Shown here one piece after another: positions 32,843 to 39,849 of a DNA stretch of 46,578 nucleotides. The position numbers were made by a program, and so were the translations under genes. Position 1 is the first letter of the stretch, and every line of letters starts with the position of its first letter. Source of the DNA: an uncultured Gemmiger sp. (GTDB lineage: Bacteria; Bacillota; Clostridia; Oscillospirales; Ruminococcaceae); contig CALXIA010000013.1 of assembly GCA_944388245.1 (NCBI GenBank), positions 1 through 46,578 on the forward strand. Direction: 5' to 3'. Below the pieces are notes generated by a model. That model was not told where the DNA came from, did no database searches, and saw nothing but the letters and a program-made list of their open reading frames with translations.

Positions 32843-34000
32843 TTATTCGCCGGTGTACTCCTGGTAGGGGATGAAGATCTTGTTGTCCAGGCCGTTGGCG
32901 GTGTCCTTGGTGTAGCTGTCGGTGCCGGCCAGCAGGTCGGAGCCGGAAGCCACGTTGGAAGCCAGCAGGGCGATGCAGCCGGCCATACCGTCAGCATCCT
33001 GCTTGATGGTACCGGTCATGTTGCCGGCAGCGATCAGGGCCTTGGCGGAGTCGGTGGCGTCCACGCCGAACACGGGGATGGTGGTGGTGCCTTCGCCGTT
33101 GTTGTAGCCGGCGGCCTGCAGGGCGGCGATGCAGCCCTCAGCCATGTTGTCGTTGTTGCAGATGATCAGCTCGATCATGTTGCCGTTGGCTTCGCTGTAC
33201 TGGCTCAGGTTGGTCTGCATGTACTCCTGGGCAGCCTGCGCGCTCCAGGCGCCGTTCATATCCAGCTGATACTTGTTGGTGTTGGCGGAGTCGAAGTACT
33301 CCAGAGCGGGCTTGCCGGCCTCGGTCAGGACCGCGTCGCAGTCCTCCACGCCGTACTGGGTGCGGTAGATAGCCTCCACGTTGGAAGCGTCGCCCATGAA
33401 CATGGCGTACTGGATGGTGCCGTCGCCGTTCAGGTCAACCGCGTCGTAGTTGGCCAGCAGGTAGTTGCCGATCATCTTGCCCTGCATGTGGCCGGCCTCG
33501 GCGGGGTCGGTGCCCACGAAGGCGATGTTGTCGTAAGCGCCCAGAACAGCGCCCTCATTGCCGTCCTCTTCCACCGCGCGGTTGAAGAAGATCACCGGCA
33601 CGCCGGCGGCCTTGGCCTTGTCCGCGATCGCGGTGGCGGTGTCGGAAGAACCGGAGGTGACCATGTTGACGATCAGCAGATTGTAGCCGGAAGACAGGGC
33701 GGTGTCGATCTGCTCGTTCTGGGTGGTCTGGTTGTTGTTGCCGTCATAGTCGGTGTACTCGATGCCGGCAGCCTCCAGCTGAGCGTCCAGAGCGGTACGC
33801 ACGCTGGAAATGTAGGTATCCGAGAAGCTGTAGTAGAAGACCGCCGCTTTGGTGGCAGAGCCGCTGGCCGCCGGGGTGGACGCGCCGCCGGTGGAAGAAC
33901 CGCCGGTAGCAGCCGAGGACGGAGCGGTAGAATTGGAACCGCAGGCGACCAGGCTGAATACCATCAGGGCCGCCAGCACAAGTGCAAGAACCTTTTTCAT
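32843..34000 (-). CDS. mglB: Galactose-type sugar-binding lipoprotein
   Basis: A 385-residue binding protein. The lipobox LVAC with Cys20 is followed by a Ser/Thr/Ala/Gly linker, and the mature domain starts AAVFYYSFSDTYISSVR. The calcium-loop sequence DLNGDGTIQYAMFMGD and the hinge IICNNDNMAEG closely match E. coli MglB. Trp in MNGAWSAQAA is at the place of the ring-stacking tryptophan. These features point to galactose or glucose as ligand. AGGAGAG lies before the ATG. It is the first gene of mglBA-C and is transcribed from a -10 box TATAAC at 34071-34066. The next gene upstream on the same strand is a second sugar-binding protein tied to a two-component system. Confidence 0.93.
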   Translation of the reverse strand: MKKVLALVLAALMVFSLVACGSNSTAPSSAATGGSSTGGASTPAASGSATKAAVFYYSFSDTYISSVRTALDAQLEAAGIEYTDYDGNNNQTTQNEQIDTALSSGYNLLIVNMVTSGSSDTATAIADKAKAAGVPVIFFNRAVEEDGNEGAVLGAYDNIAFVGTDPAEAGHMQGKMIGNYLLANYDAVDLNGDGTIQYAMFMGDASNVEAIYRTQYGVEDCDAVLTEAGKPALEYFDSANTNKYQLDMNGAWSAQAAQEYMQTNLSQYSEANGNMIELIICNNDNMAEGCIAALQAAGYNNGEGTTTIPVFGVDATDSAKALIAAGNMTGTIKQDADGMAGCIALLASNVASGSDLLAGTDSYTKDTANGLDNKIFIPYQEYTGE

Positions 34001-34186
34001 AATTGCTCTCCTTTTTTTGCTGTCATTCTCTTGTGCGGGGTAAACCCACTCTACCCCGCCTGACAGTTATAATGGTAAAGGAAAATTCTCTCTAAAACAA
34101 GGGGAAATTTCACTGAAAGAAGGGCAAATACTTATTCGGATTCAACAATATATCCTATAACATGTTATTGTTTTTGTGCACACCGC
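34001..34186 (-). promoter_or_regulatory. mgl promoter and operator region
   Basis: On the minus strand a -10 box TATAAC lies at 34071-34066, with no clear -35 at 17 bases, as expected for an activated promoter. Upstream are the palindromes TTTCACTGAAA (34108-34118) and ATAACATGTTAT (34157-34168). The predicted transcript starts near 34059 and begins with a perfect hairpin, GCGGGGTA/TACCCCGC (34035-34042 with 34052-34059). The neighbouring YesN-type protein is the obvious candidate regulator. Confidence 0.6.
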
Positions 34187-35161
34187 TCAATTTGAGCGCT
34201 GTTCGAAGGCAAACAACGCCTTCTGGCTGTCCATGGTGAACATATTGTCCCGGTCCACGATGCGGGTGGCGGTGTCCCGCACGTCCTCCGGGGTGCCCCC
34301 CTGGCCGGTGAGCAGCTGGTAGGCGCTTTCCACCCCCAGATAGCCCATCGCGTAGGGGTTCTGGACGATCAGCGCGTCCACCGCCCCCTCCTGCAATCCG
34401 TCGATGGTGGCCACGTTGGAGTCGAATCCCACCAGAAACACCGTGTCGGACAGCCCCATCTGCCGCACCGCCTCGGCGGCGCCCACGCTGGTGGGCTCGT
34501 TGAAGGCCAGCAGCACGTTGATCTCCGGGTGCTGCTGCAGCAGGGCAGTGGTGTCGGCCTGGGCGTGCTGGGCCTCGGCCAGGGTGTTGATCACCTGCAC
34601 TACCTGGACCCGGCCGCTCTCGGCAAACCGCTCCACCGCGCCCTGTTCCCGGCCCTGGCCGTTGGCGCTGGACACATCGTAGTTGACGATCCCCACCCGC
34701 AGTTCGCCCTCCACCCGGTCCAGAGCGGCCTCGGCGGCCATCCGGCCGGCGGCGTGGTTGTCGGTGCCGATGTAGGCGCTCACCGCGTCGGAATCCACGT
34801 TGCTGTCGATGGCCACCACCTTGACCCCCGCGGCGGCCGCCGCGTCGATGGTGGACGCGTTGTTGGTAAAGTCGATGGCCGAGAACACCAGCGCCTCGGC
34901 CCCGTCGGTCACCGCCTGCTCCACCATGGCGTTCTGGGCCACGTAGTCCTCCTCGGTCTCGGGGCCGGTGACGGTCAGTTTCAGGTTGTACTCGGCGGCG
35001 GCGGCCCGGGCCCCGGCAAACACCGACAGCCAGAACTCGGTCTGGGTGGATTTGGCCACCAGTGCCACCGAGTGCTGCACCGAGACCGCCGGCGTGCTGC
35101 CGCAGCCGGCCAGCAGCGCCGCCGCCAGCAGCGCCGCCAGCGCCCCTTTACTTCGTTTCAT
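34187..35161 (-). CDS. Periplasmic-binding-protein-like sugar sensor lipoprotein
   Basis: A 324-residue lipoprotein of the RbsB/XylF-like class. The signal peptide ends in LAGC with Cys20, and the binding domain starts SVALVAKSTQTEFWLSV. Typical hinge segments are VVAIDSNVD, IGTDNHAAGR and LLAFNEPTSVGAAEAV. The ATG at 35161 follows AGGAGGGCGA and overlaps the end of the kinase gene by 14 bases. A binding protein co-transcribed behind a YesM-type kinase and a YesN-type regulator resembles the XylFII-LytS-YesN arrangement of clostridia, in which the binding protein senses sugar for the kinase. It therefore probably signals rather than feeds a transporter. The ligand is not known. Confidence 0.87.
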   Translation of the reverse strand: MKRSKGALAALLAAALLAGCGSTPAVSVQHSVALVAKSTQTEFWLSVFAGARAAAAEYNLKLTVTGPETEEDYVAQNAMVEQAVTDGAEALVFSAIDFTNNASTIDAAAAAGVKVVAIDSNVDSDAVSAYIGTDNHAAGRMAAEAALDRVEGELRVGIVNYDVSSANGQGREQGAVERFAESGRVQVVQVINTLAEAQHAQADTTALLQQHPEINVLLAFNEPTSVGAAEAVRQMGLSDTVFLVGFDSNVATIDGLQEGAVDALIVQNPYAMGYLGVESAYQLLTGQGGTPEDVRDTATRIVDRDNMFTMDSQKALFAFEQRSN

Positions 35162-36869
35162 ACTCGCCCTCCTGTACCCGGGGCATCCGGATCTCCACAC
35201 AGGTGCCCACGTCCAGTTCGCTGGTGATGCGCACCCCGTACCGCTTGCCGAAATAGATCTTGAGCCGGTCGTCCACGTTGCGGATCCCGATGCCGGTGCG
35301 GTCAGCGGGGCCCCGGTGCAGGATCGCGTCGATCTGTTCCTCGCTCATGCCCACCCCGTTGTCCCGCACCCGGAACAGGATATCCTCCCCCTCCGGGCGC
35401 ACCTGCACCTGGATGTGGCCCTCGTCCACCAGCAGGTCCAGTCCGTGGTTGATGGCGTTTTCGATGATCGGCTGCAGGGTGATCTTGTTGCACAGATAGT
35501 CCAGGCAGCCCGGGTCCACGTCAAAGGTATAGGTAAACTGATTTTTGTACCGGTATTTCTGGATCTGCAGATAGCTTTCGGCGTGCTCGATCTCCCGGCG
35601 GATGGGGATGAGTTCGTGGCCTTTGCTGATGCTGATGCGGAACAGTCGGGCCAGCGCGTGCACCATCCGCACCGCGTCGTCGTTGCGGCCCTGCTCGCAC
35701 ATCCAGGCGATGGAATCCAGCGTATTGTAGAGAAAATGCGGGTTGATCTGGGCCTGCAGCGCCTTCAGTTCGGTCTTGCGCAGGTTGATCTCTTCCTCCC
35801 GCACCGTGTTCATCAGCTGCTGAATGCGCAGCACCATGTGCCCGAAGGAATCCGACAGCTCCTGCACCTCCCGGGTGCCGCCCACCGGCCGGTAGGCAAA
35901 GTGGTCCGCGTCGGTCTCAAAGCTCTCCATGGCGTCGGCCAGGCCCCGCAGCGGGCGGCCCAGCAGATGGGACAGCAGCCAGCTGGTGAGCAGCGCCGCC
36001 GCCAGCACCACCACCGCCAGCAGACCGGACAGCCGGATCATCTCGGCCACGTTCCGGTTGACCAGTTCGTCCACATAGCTGACCCCCACCACCCGCCAGC
36101 CGCTGTCCCCCACGCTGGTCAGGCTGTAGATCACGGTGTCATCGGCGTGGCTGCCGTCCGCCAGGGCGGACAGGGCGGCGGTATCCTCGCTCTTGAGCCC
36201 GGCGTAGAGAAGCTGCTGCTGGGGATGGTAGACAATGTTGCCGTTTTCGTCCATCAGAAAGCAGTAGCCCCGCTGGCCGATGCCCACGTTGTTGATGTAG
36301 CTGGAAATGCTGGCAAAACTCAGATCCAGCGACACCCAGGCGGTCTCGCCGCCGGCGGGCAGCGGGGCGGTCATGGTGACCACCCAGGGGTAGTACCCCT
36401 CAAACAGGCTCTCCACGTGGGGCGCGGTCAGATAGGCGCCCGCCGCGGCGCGGGCCTGTTCCAGGTCAAAGGACAGATTCTGCCAGATGTTCGCCCGGGG
36501 CTCCCGGTCCAGGGCCCAGCAGTCCAGCAGCGTGCCGTCGGCGGCATAGCCGGTCACGGCCACCACGTCGGGCCGGAACCTGAGAAAGGCGTTGAGCAGC
36601 CGGTCCCGGGCGTCGGGCTCCTCGGTCATCGACTGCTCCACCAGCCGCATGGCCTGTTCCATATCGCTCAGGTAGTTGTCCACCGTGTTGGACACCTGGG
36701 ACACCGCCTGGGCGCTGCTGGTCTGGGCGCTCTGCACCATGGCGCGGCGGTACCGGTCCAGAAACAGCACGATGCAGCAGAACAGGATCACCGACACCAC
36801 CCCCACCACCATGGTCACCAGGATGGTGGTGATCCGCAGGCCGGTGGAGGAAACCCGCTTGGTTTTCAC
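35148..36869 (-). CDS. YesM/LytS-type sensor histidine kinase
   Basis: A 573-residue membrane kinase with a GTG start that overlaps the regulator stop by four bases. Membrane helices lie near residues 15-37 and 280-303, enclosing an extracytoplasmic sensor of about 240 residues with a double Cache-like pattern (GYAADGTLLD, GYCFLMDENGNIVYHP). A HAMP linker and a coiled coil to about 370 follow, then the His_kinase motif QINPHFLYNTLDS with the phospho-acceptor His378. The ATPase domain has LQPIIENAINHG and GIGIRNVDDRL. It should phosphorylate the YesN-type protein encoded just upstream, with the binding protein downstream as likely input. Confidence 0.92.
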   Translation of the reverse strand: MKTKRVSSTGLRITTILVTMVVGVVSVILFCCIVLFLDRYRRAMVQSAQTSSAQAVSQVSNTVDNYLSDMEQAMRLVEQSMTEEPDARDRLLNAFLRFRPDVVAVTGYAADGTLLDCWALDREPRANIWQNLSFDLEQARAAAGAYLTAPHVESLFEGYYPWVVTMTAPLPAGGETAWVSLDLSFASISSYINNVGIGQRGYCFLMDENGNIVYHPQQQLLYAGLKSEDTAALSALADGSHADDTVIYSLTSVGDSGWRVVGVSYVDELVNRNVAEMIRLSGLLAVVVLAAALLTSWLLSHLLGRPLRGLADAMESFETDADHFAYRPVGGTREVQELSDSFGHMVLRIQQLMNTVREEEINLRKTELKALQAQINPHFLYNTLDSIAWMCEQGRNDDAVRMVHALARLFRISISKGHELIPIRREIEHAESYLQIQKYRYKNQFTYTFDVDPGCLDYLCNKITLQPIIENAINHGLDLLVDEGHIQVQVRPEGEDILFRVRDNGVGMSEEQIDAILHRGPADRTGIGIRNVDDRLKIYFGKRYGVRITSELDVGTCVEIRMPRVQEGEYETK

Positions 36870-38158
36870 TGGGCCGCCTCCGTTCTCTCGGCCTCCAGCC
36901 GGCGGCGCAGCGCCACCGGCGACTCACCGCCGTATTTTTTGAAGCAATAGCTGAAATAGTGCTGGTCGGTGTAGCCGCAGCGGGCGGCCACCTGCTGGAT
37001 CTTCAGCGGCGAGGTGGTCAGCAGCTGGCGGGCGGCGTCCATCCGGGTGCGGATCAGGATGTTGATAAAGGTCTCGCCGGCGTATTTCTTGATGCAGGCG
37101 CTCAGGTGGTTCGGGCTCACGGCCAGCATCCCGCTCAGGGATACCAGCGACAGGTCCGGATCGCTGTAGTGCTGCTCGATGGCTTCCAGCGCCCGCTTGC
37201 ACAGCGCCTCGCCCCCCTTGACCGCCGGGGCCAGGTCTCCGATGAACTGGGCGGGGCTCTCGGTGCCGCCCTGGCGCAGCGCCTCCATGGCCTGCCGGTA
37301 GGCGTCGTGCAGTTCGGTCAGGCTCTCCACGATGCGGCTCACACCGATGCGGCAGCGCAGCCCCAGCACCCGGACCGCCACCTGGGGGATCTCGTCCGCC
37401 AGAATGTGGGTATACTCCTCAAAATCCGACGGGTTGCCCATCAGCACGGTGGTCACCTTGCCGCCGGTGTAGAAGCTGATCCCCCGCAGATACTTGCCGG
37501 CCAGCCGGTCCACCGTGGCCACAAAGGAGGGCTCGGTGCGGTTGATCCCCTCCTCGTCCAGCAGCGAGGCCACCATCACGGTGAAGTGGGGGTCGTCCTC
37601 CCGGTCCCGCAGGATCCCCGCCTTTTGGGCGGATACCCGGGCGTGTTCCGTGTCCAGGTCGGCGTACTCGTCCAGCACCAGCGGCATCAGCACCGCCGTG
37701 CGGGCGTCCTGCCCAGGGGAGGCGGGCTGGGCGCTCTGCCGGAACAGGGCGAACTGGGCGTCGATCTTCTGGCGGATCACCCGCAGTTCCTTGGCCAGCC
37801 CCTCCATGGTCAGGGGTTTGAGCATATAGCTGATGATGTTGTACTGGATCGCCTGTTTGGCGTACTCAAAATCGTCGTATCCGCTCAAAAAGGCAATGTT
37901 CATGGCGGGGCGGATCTCCCGCACCTGCCGCGCCAGTTCGATGCCCGAGATAAAGGGCATCCGGATATCGGTGAGCAGCAGATCGGGTTCCCGCTTTTCC
38001 ACCAGCTGCAGCGCGTCCAGCCCGTTGCTGGCGCTGCCCACCAGCCGGAACCCCAGTTCCTGCCAGGGGATCATGCGGCAGACCGCCTCCCGCAGTTCGT
38101 CCTCGTCGTCGGCCACCACAACGGTGTAGAGTGTTTTGGGTACCATCCGGGGATCCAT
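36866..38158 (-). CDS. YesN/AraC-type response regulator
   Basis: A regulator of about 430 residues. The receiver domain starts VVVADDEDEL, the phospho-acceptor is Asp64 in LLLTDIRMP, and Lys lies in YMLKPL. A middle region of about 170 residues has no recognised motif. The C-terminal AraC domain has two helix-turn-helix units (LSLVSLSGMLAVSPNHLSAC and IQQVAARCGYTDQHYFSYCF). Two starts are possible, ATG at 38158 and at 38146; AAAGG lies close to the first and 12 bases from the second, so the choice is uncertain. It is first in the operon behind the promoter at 38224-38252 and probably activates mgl. Confidence 0.9.
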   Translation of the reverse strand: MDPRMVPKTLYTVVVADDEDELREAVCRMIPWQELGFRLVGSASNGLDALQLVEKREPDLLLTDIRMPFISGIELARQVREIRPAMNIAFLSGYDDFEYAKQAIQYNIISYMLKPLTMEGLAKELRVIRQKIDAQFALFRQSAQPASPGQDARTAVLMPLVLDEYADLDTEHARVSAQKAGILRDREDDPHFTVMVASLLDEEGINRTEPSFVATVDRLAGKYLRGISFYTGGKVTTVLMGNPSDFEEYTHILADEIPQVAVRVLGLRCRIGVSRIVESLTELHDAYRQAMEALRQGGTESPAQFIGDLAPAVKGGEALCKRALEAIEQHYSDPDLSLVSLSGMLAVSPNHLSACIKKYAGETFINILIRTRMDAARQLLTTSPLKIQQVAARCGYTDQHYFSYCFKKYGGESPVALRRRLEAERTEAAQ

Positions 38159-38223
38159 CCTTTCTTGGTTCAGGATCACGCGGCGCCGGGTATCCGGAAC
38201 ATTCCGCGAAGCTTTCTGAAGTA

Positions 38224-38252
38224 AGAGTAAAACATTTCGGAACAATTGTCAA
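38224..38252 (-). promoter_or_regulatory. Promoter of the YesN-YesM-sensor operon
   Basis: On the minus strand, TTGACA (38252-38247) and TACTCT (38229-38224) have a 17-base spacer. The -35 is perfect. The transcript should begin near 38217, about 60 bases before the start codon. Confidence 0.75.
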
Positions 38253-38297
38253 TTTCTGGCCGCTTCCGCCGCCATTTCCACCAAATGCACACAAGAC

Positions 38298-38330
38298 TTT
38301 CAGCTTCTTTTCAGCTTTTGCCGGTACAAT
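38298..38330 (+). promoter_or_regulatory. Direct repeats and -10 box before the OmpR-type regulator
   Basis: TTTCAGCTT occurs at 38298-38306 and 38309-38317, an 11-base period, which is how OmpR/PhoB-type regulators usually bind. TACAAT at 38325-38330 is a good -10 box, and the repeats cover the place of the -35. Autoregulation by the adjacent regulator is likely. Confidence 0.7.
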
Positions 38331-38355
38331 ACCGTTAGAAGTGAGGTGTGCGGGG

Positions 38356-39030
38356 ATGCGGATCCTGATCGTGGAGGATGAAGCGCGGCTGGCCCGGTCG
38401 CTGAAAACGCTGCTGGAGCGCAAGGGCTTTGCGGTGGAACTGGCCTTTAACGGGGCGGCGGGGGCGGAGTACGCCGACACCGGCATCTACGACCTGCTGA
38501 TCCTGGACGTGATGATGCCCGGGCTGAACGGGTACGAGCTGGCCCGGCATCTGCGCCGCAAACACAGCGCGGTGCCGATCTTGATGCTGACCGCCCGCTC
38601 CGACCTGGCGGACCGGATCGAAGGGCTCAACGCCGGGGCGGACTACTACCTGACCAAGCCCTTTGAGATCGGGGAACTGCTGGCCTGTGTGCGGGCGCTG
38701 CTGCGCCGGCAGGGCGGTCAGGTGGACCAGCTGCGGTTCGGCAACACGGTGCTGGACCTGGACGCGGCCACCCTCTGCTGCCAGGACAAGAGCCTGCGGC
38801 TCTCCGCCCGGGAATTTGACGTGATGCGGCTGCTGATGCAGGCGGGGGGCGGCAACATCGCCAAGGAGGTCATCCTGACCCGGGTATGGGGGTTTGACTC
38901 CACCGCGGTGGAGAACAGCGTGGAGGTGTATGTGGGCTTTCTGCGCAAGAAGCTGGCCAGCCTGGGTTCCAACGTGACCATCGCGGCGGTGCGCCGGGTG
39001 GGGTATCATCTGGAGGTGACCGGGGCATGA
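38356..39030 (+). CDS. OmpR/PhoB-type response regulator
   Basis: A 224-residue regulator. The receiver domain begins MRILIVEDE, with Asp51 in LLILDVMMPG as phospho-acceptor and Lys101 in YLTKPFE. The C-terminal winged helix runs from about residue 125 (FGNTVLDLDAATLCC) to the end, with ENSVEVYVGFLRKKL in the recognition region. The start follows GAGGTGTGCGGGG. The gene overlaps the kinase-like gene by four bases. The frame remains open far upstream, but the homology and ribosome site place the start at 38356. The direct repeats before the gene suggest autoregulation. Its kinase partner is defective as written (next entry). Confidence 0.93.
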   Translation: MRILIVEDEARLARSLKTLLERKGFAVELAFNGAAGAEYADTGIYDLLILDVMMPGLNGYELARHLRRKHSAVPILMLTARSDLADRIEGLNAGADYYLTKPFEIGELLACVRALLRRQGGQVDQLRFGNTVLDLDAATLCCQDKSLRLSAREFDVMRLLMQAGGGNIAKEVILTRVWGFDSTAVENSVEVYVGFLRKKLASLGSNVTIAAVRRVGYHLEVTGA

Positions 39031-39782
39031 TCCGGCGGCTGAAGATCAAATTTGTCTGCATCACCATGAGCATCGTGACGGTGATCCTGCTCTGCGTGCT
39101 GGCGGCGGTGCTGGGGCTGACCCGGGCCAGCCTGCAGCGGGAAAGCCTGCGCACCATGTGGCAGATCGCCCTGAACCCGGCCCAGCCCCAGGCGCCGGAT
39201 GAGGAGTTCAACGGGATGCGGCTGCCCTATTTTGTGCTGGAGGTGGACCGGGACGGCCGGGTGCAACAGGCGGGCGGCGGCTACTACGATCTGTCCGACA
39301 CCGAATTTTTGCAAAACGCGGTGGACCAGGCGCTTCTGCCCTTTGAGCCGGTCTACTACGAAAAAGGGCTGGGGCTGGATGTGAACCTGTGTCCCGGCGT
39401 GCGGGTGTGGGGCAACGCGGAGCAGCTGCGCCGGGTGGCCGCCATCCTGCTGGACAACGGCCAGAAGTACGCCGCGCCCGCCAGTGTGGTGCATGTGAGC
39501 CTGTGCCGGGAGGGGCGGCAGGCGGTGCTGTCGGTGACCAGCCGGGGAGACACCATCCCCCCGGAGGAGCTGCCCAAACTTTTCAAGCGGTTCTACCGGG
39601 CCGACCCGGACCACCGCCACGGGGACGGCTGCGGGCTGGGTCTGGCCATCGCCCAGCAGATCGTGACCGCCCACCGTGGCCGCATCCGGGCCGCCAGCGA
39701 TCAGGGGATCAACACCTTTTCGGTGATCCTGCGCACCGTGCCCGCCCGCCCGCGTTTCGCGGCGCGGCTGCCCGGCCAATGA
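39027..39782 (+). CDS. Truncated sensor histidine kinase lacking HAMP, H-box and second membrane helix
   Basis: A 251-residue protein where about 400-430 would be usual. Residues 10-31 form the first membrane helix and 32-102 the start of a sensor domain (YFVLEVDRDGRV, DLSDTEFLQNAVDQAL). At about residue 103-105 (base 39333) the sequence passes directly into LPFEPVYYEKGLGLDV, which is the linker before the ATPase domain. The ATPase domain itself is intact, with the N-box LLDNGQKY at 142-149, KLFKRFYRAD and GCGLGLAIA. The rest of the sensor, the second helix, HAMP and the histidine-bearing dimerisation domain are missing without loss of frame. The ATPase part would then lie outside the membrane, so the protein is probably inactive, or the assembly lost a piece here. 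Confidence 0.8.
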   Translation: MIRRLKIKFVCITMSIVTVILLCVLAAVLGLTRASLQRESLRTMWQIALNPAQPQAPDEEFNGMRLPYFVLEVDRDGRVQQAGGGYYDLSDTEFLQNAVDQALLPFEPVYYEKGLGLDVNLCPGVRVWGNAEQLRRVAAILLDNGQKYAAPASVVHVSLCREGRQAVLSVTSRGDTIPPEELPKLFKRFYRADPDHRHGDGCGLGLAIAQQIVTAHRGRIRAASDQGINTFSVILRTVPARPRFAARLPGQ

Positions 39783-39786
39783 CAAA

Positions 39787-39823
39787 AAACGGGGCGCGCT
39801 GCCTGCGGCAGCGCGCCCCGTTT
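39787..39823. terminator. Bidirectional terminator between the kinase-like gene and pnp
   Basis: A 14-base GC stem (39790-39803 with 39807-39820, loop TGC) is extended by AAA/TTT. On the minus strand it ends in six T and closes the pnp transcript. On the plus strand the T-run is shorter. It lies between two converging genes. Confidence 0.88.
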
Positions 39824-39849
39824 GGTAGTTCCGGTATTCAGCGGAGCGA

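Noticed and set aside
34157-34203. A terminator after the sensor lipoprotein formed by CGCTC-AAATT-GAGCG at its stop codon.
   Set aside because: The stem is only five pairs, it includes the stop codon and no T-run follows.
34968-36950. A 660-codon plus-strand frame opposite the sensor kinase.
   Set aside because: The minus strand has a full YesM-type kinase with H-box and ATPase motifs; the plus frame is a mirror artefact.
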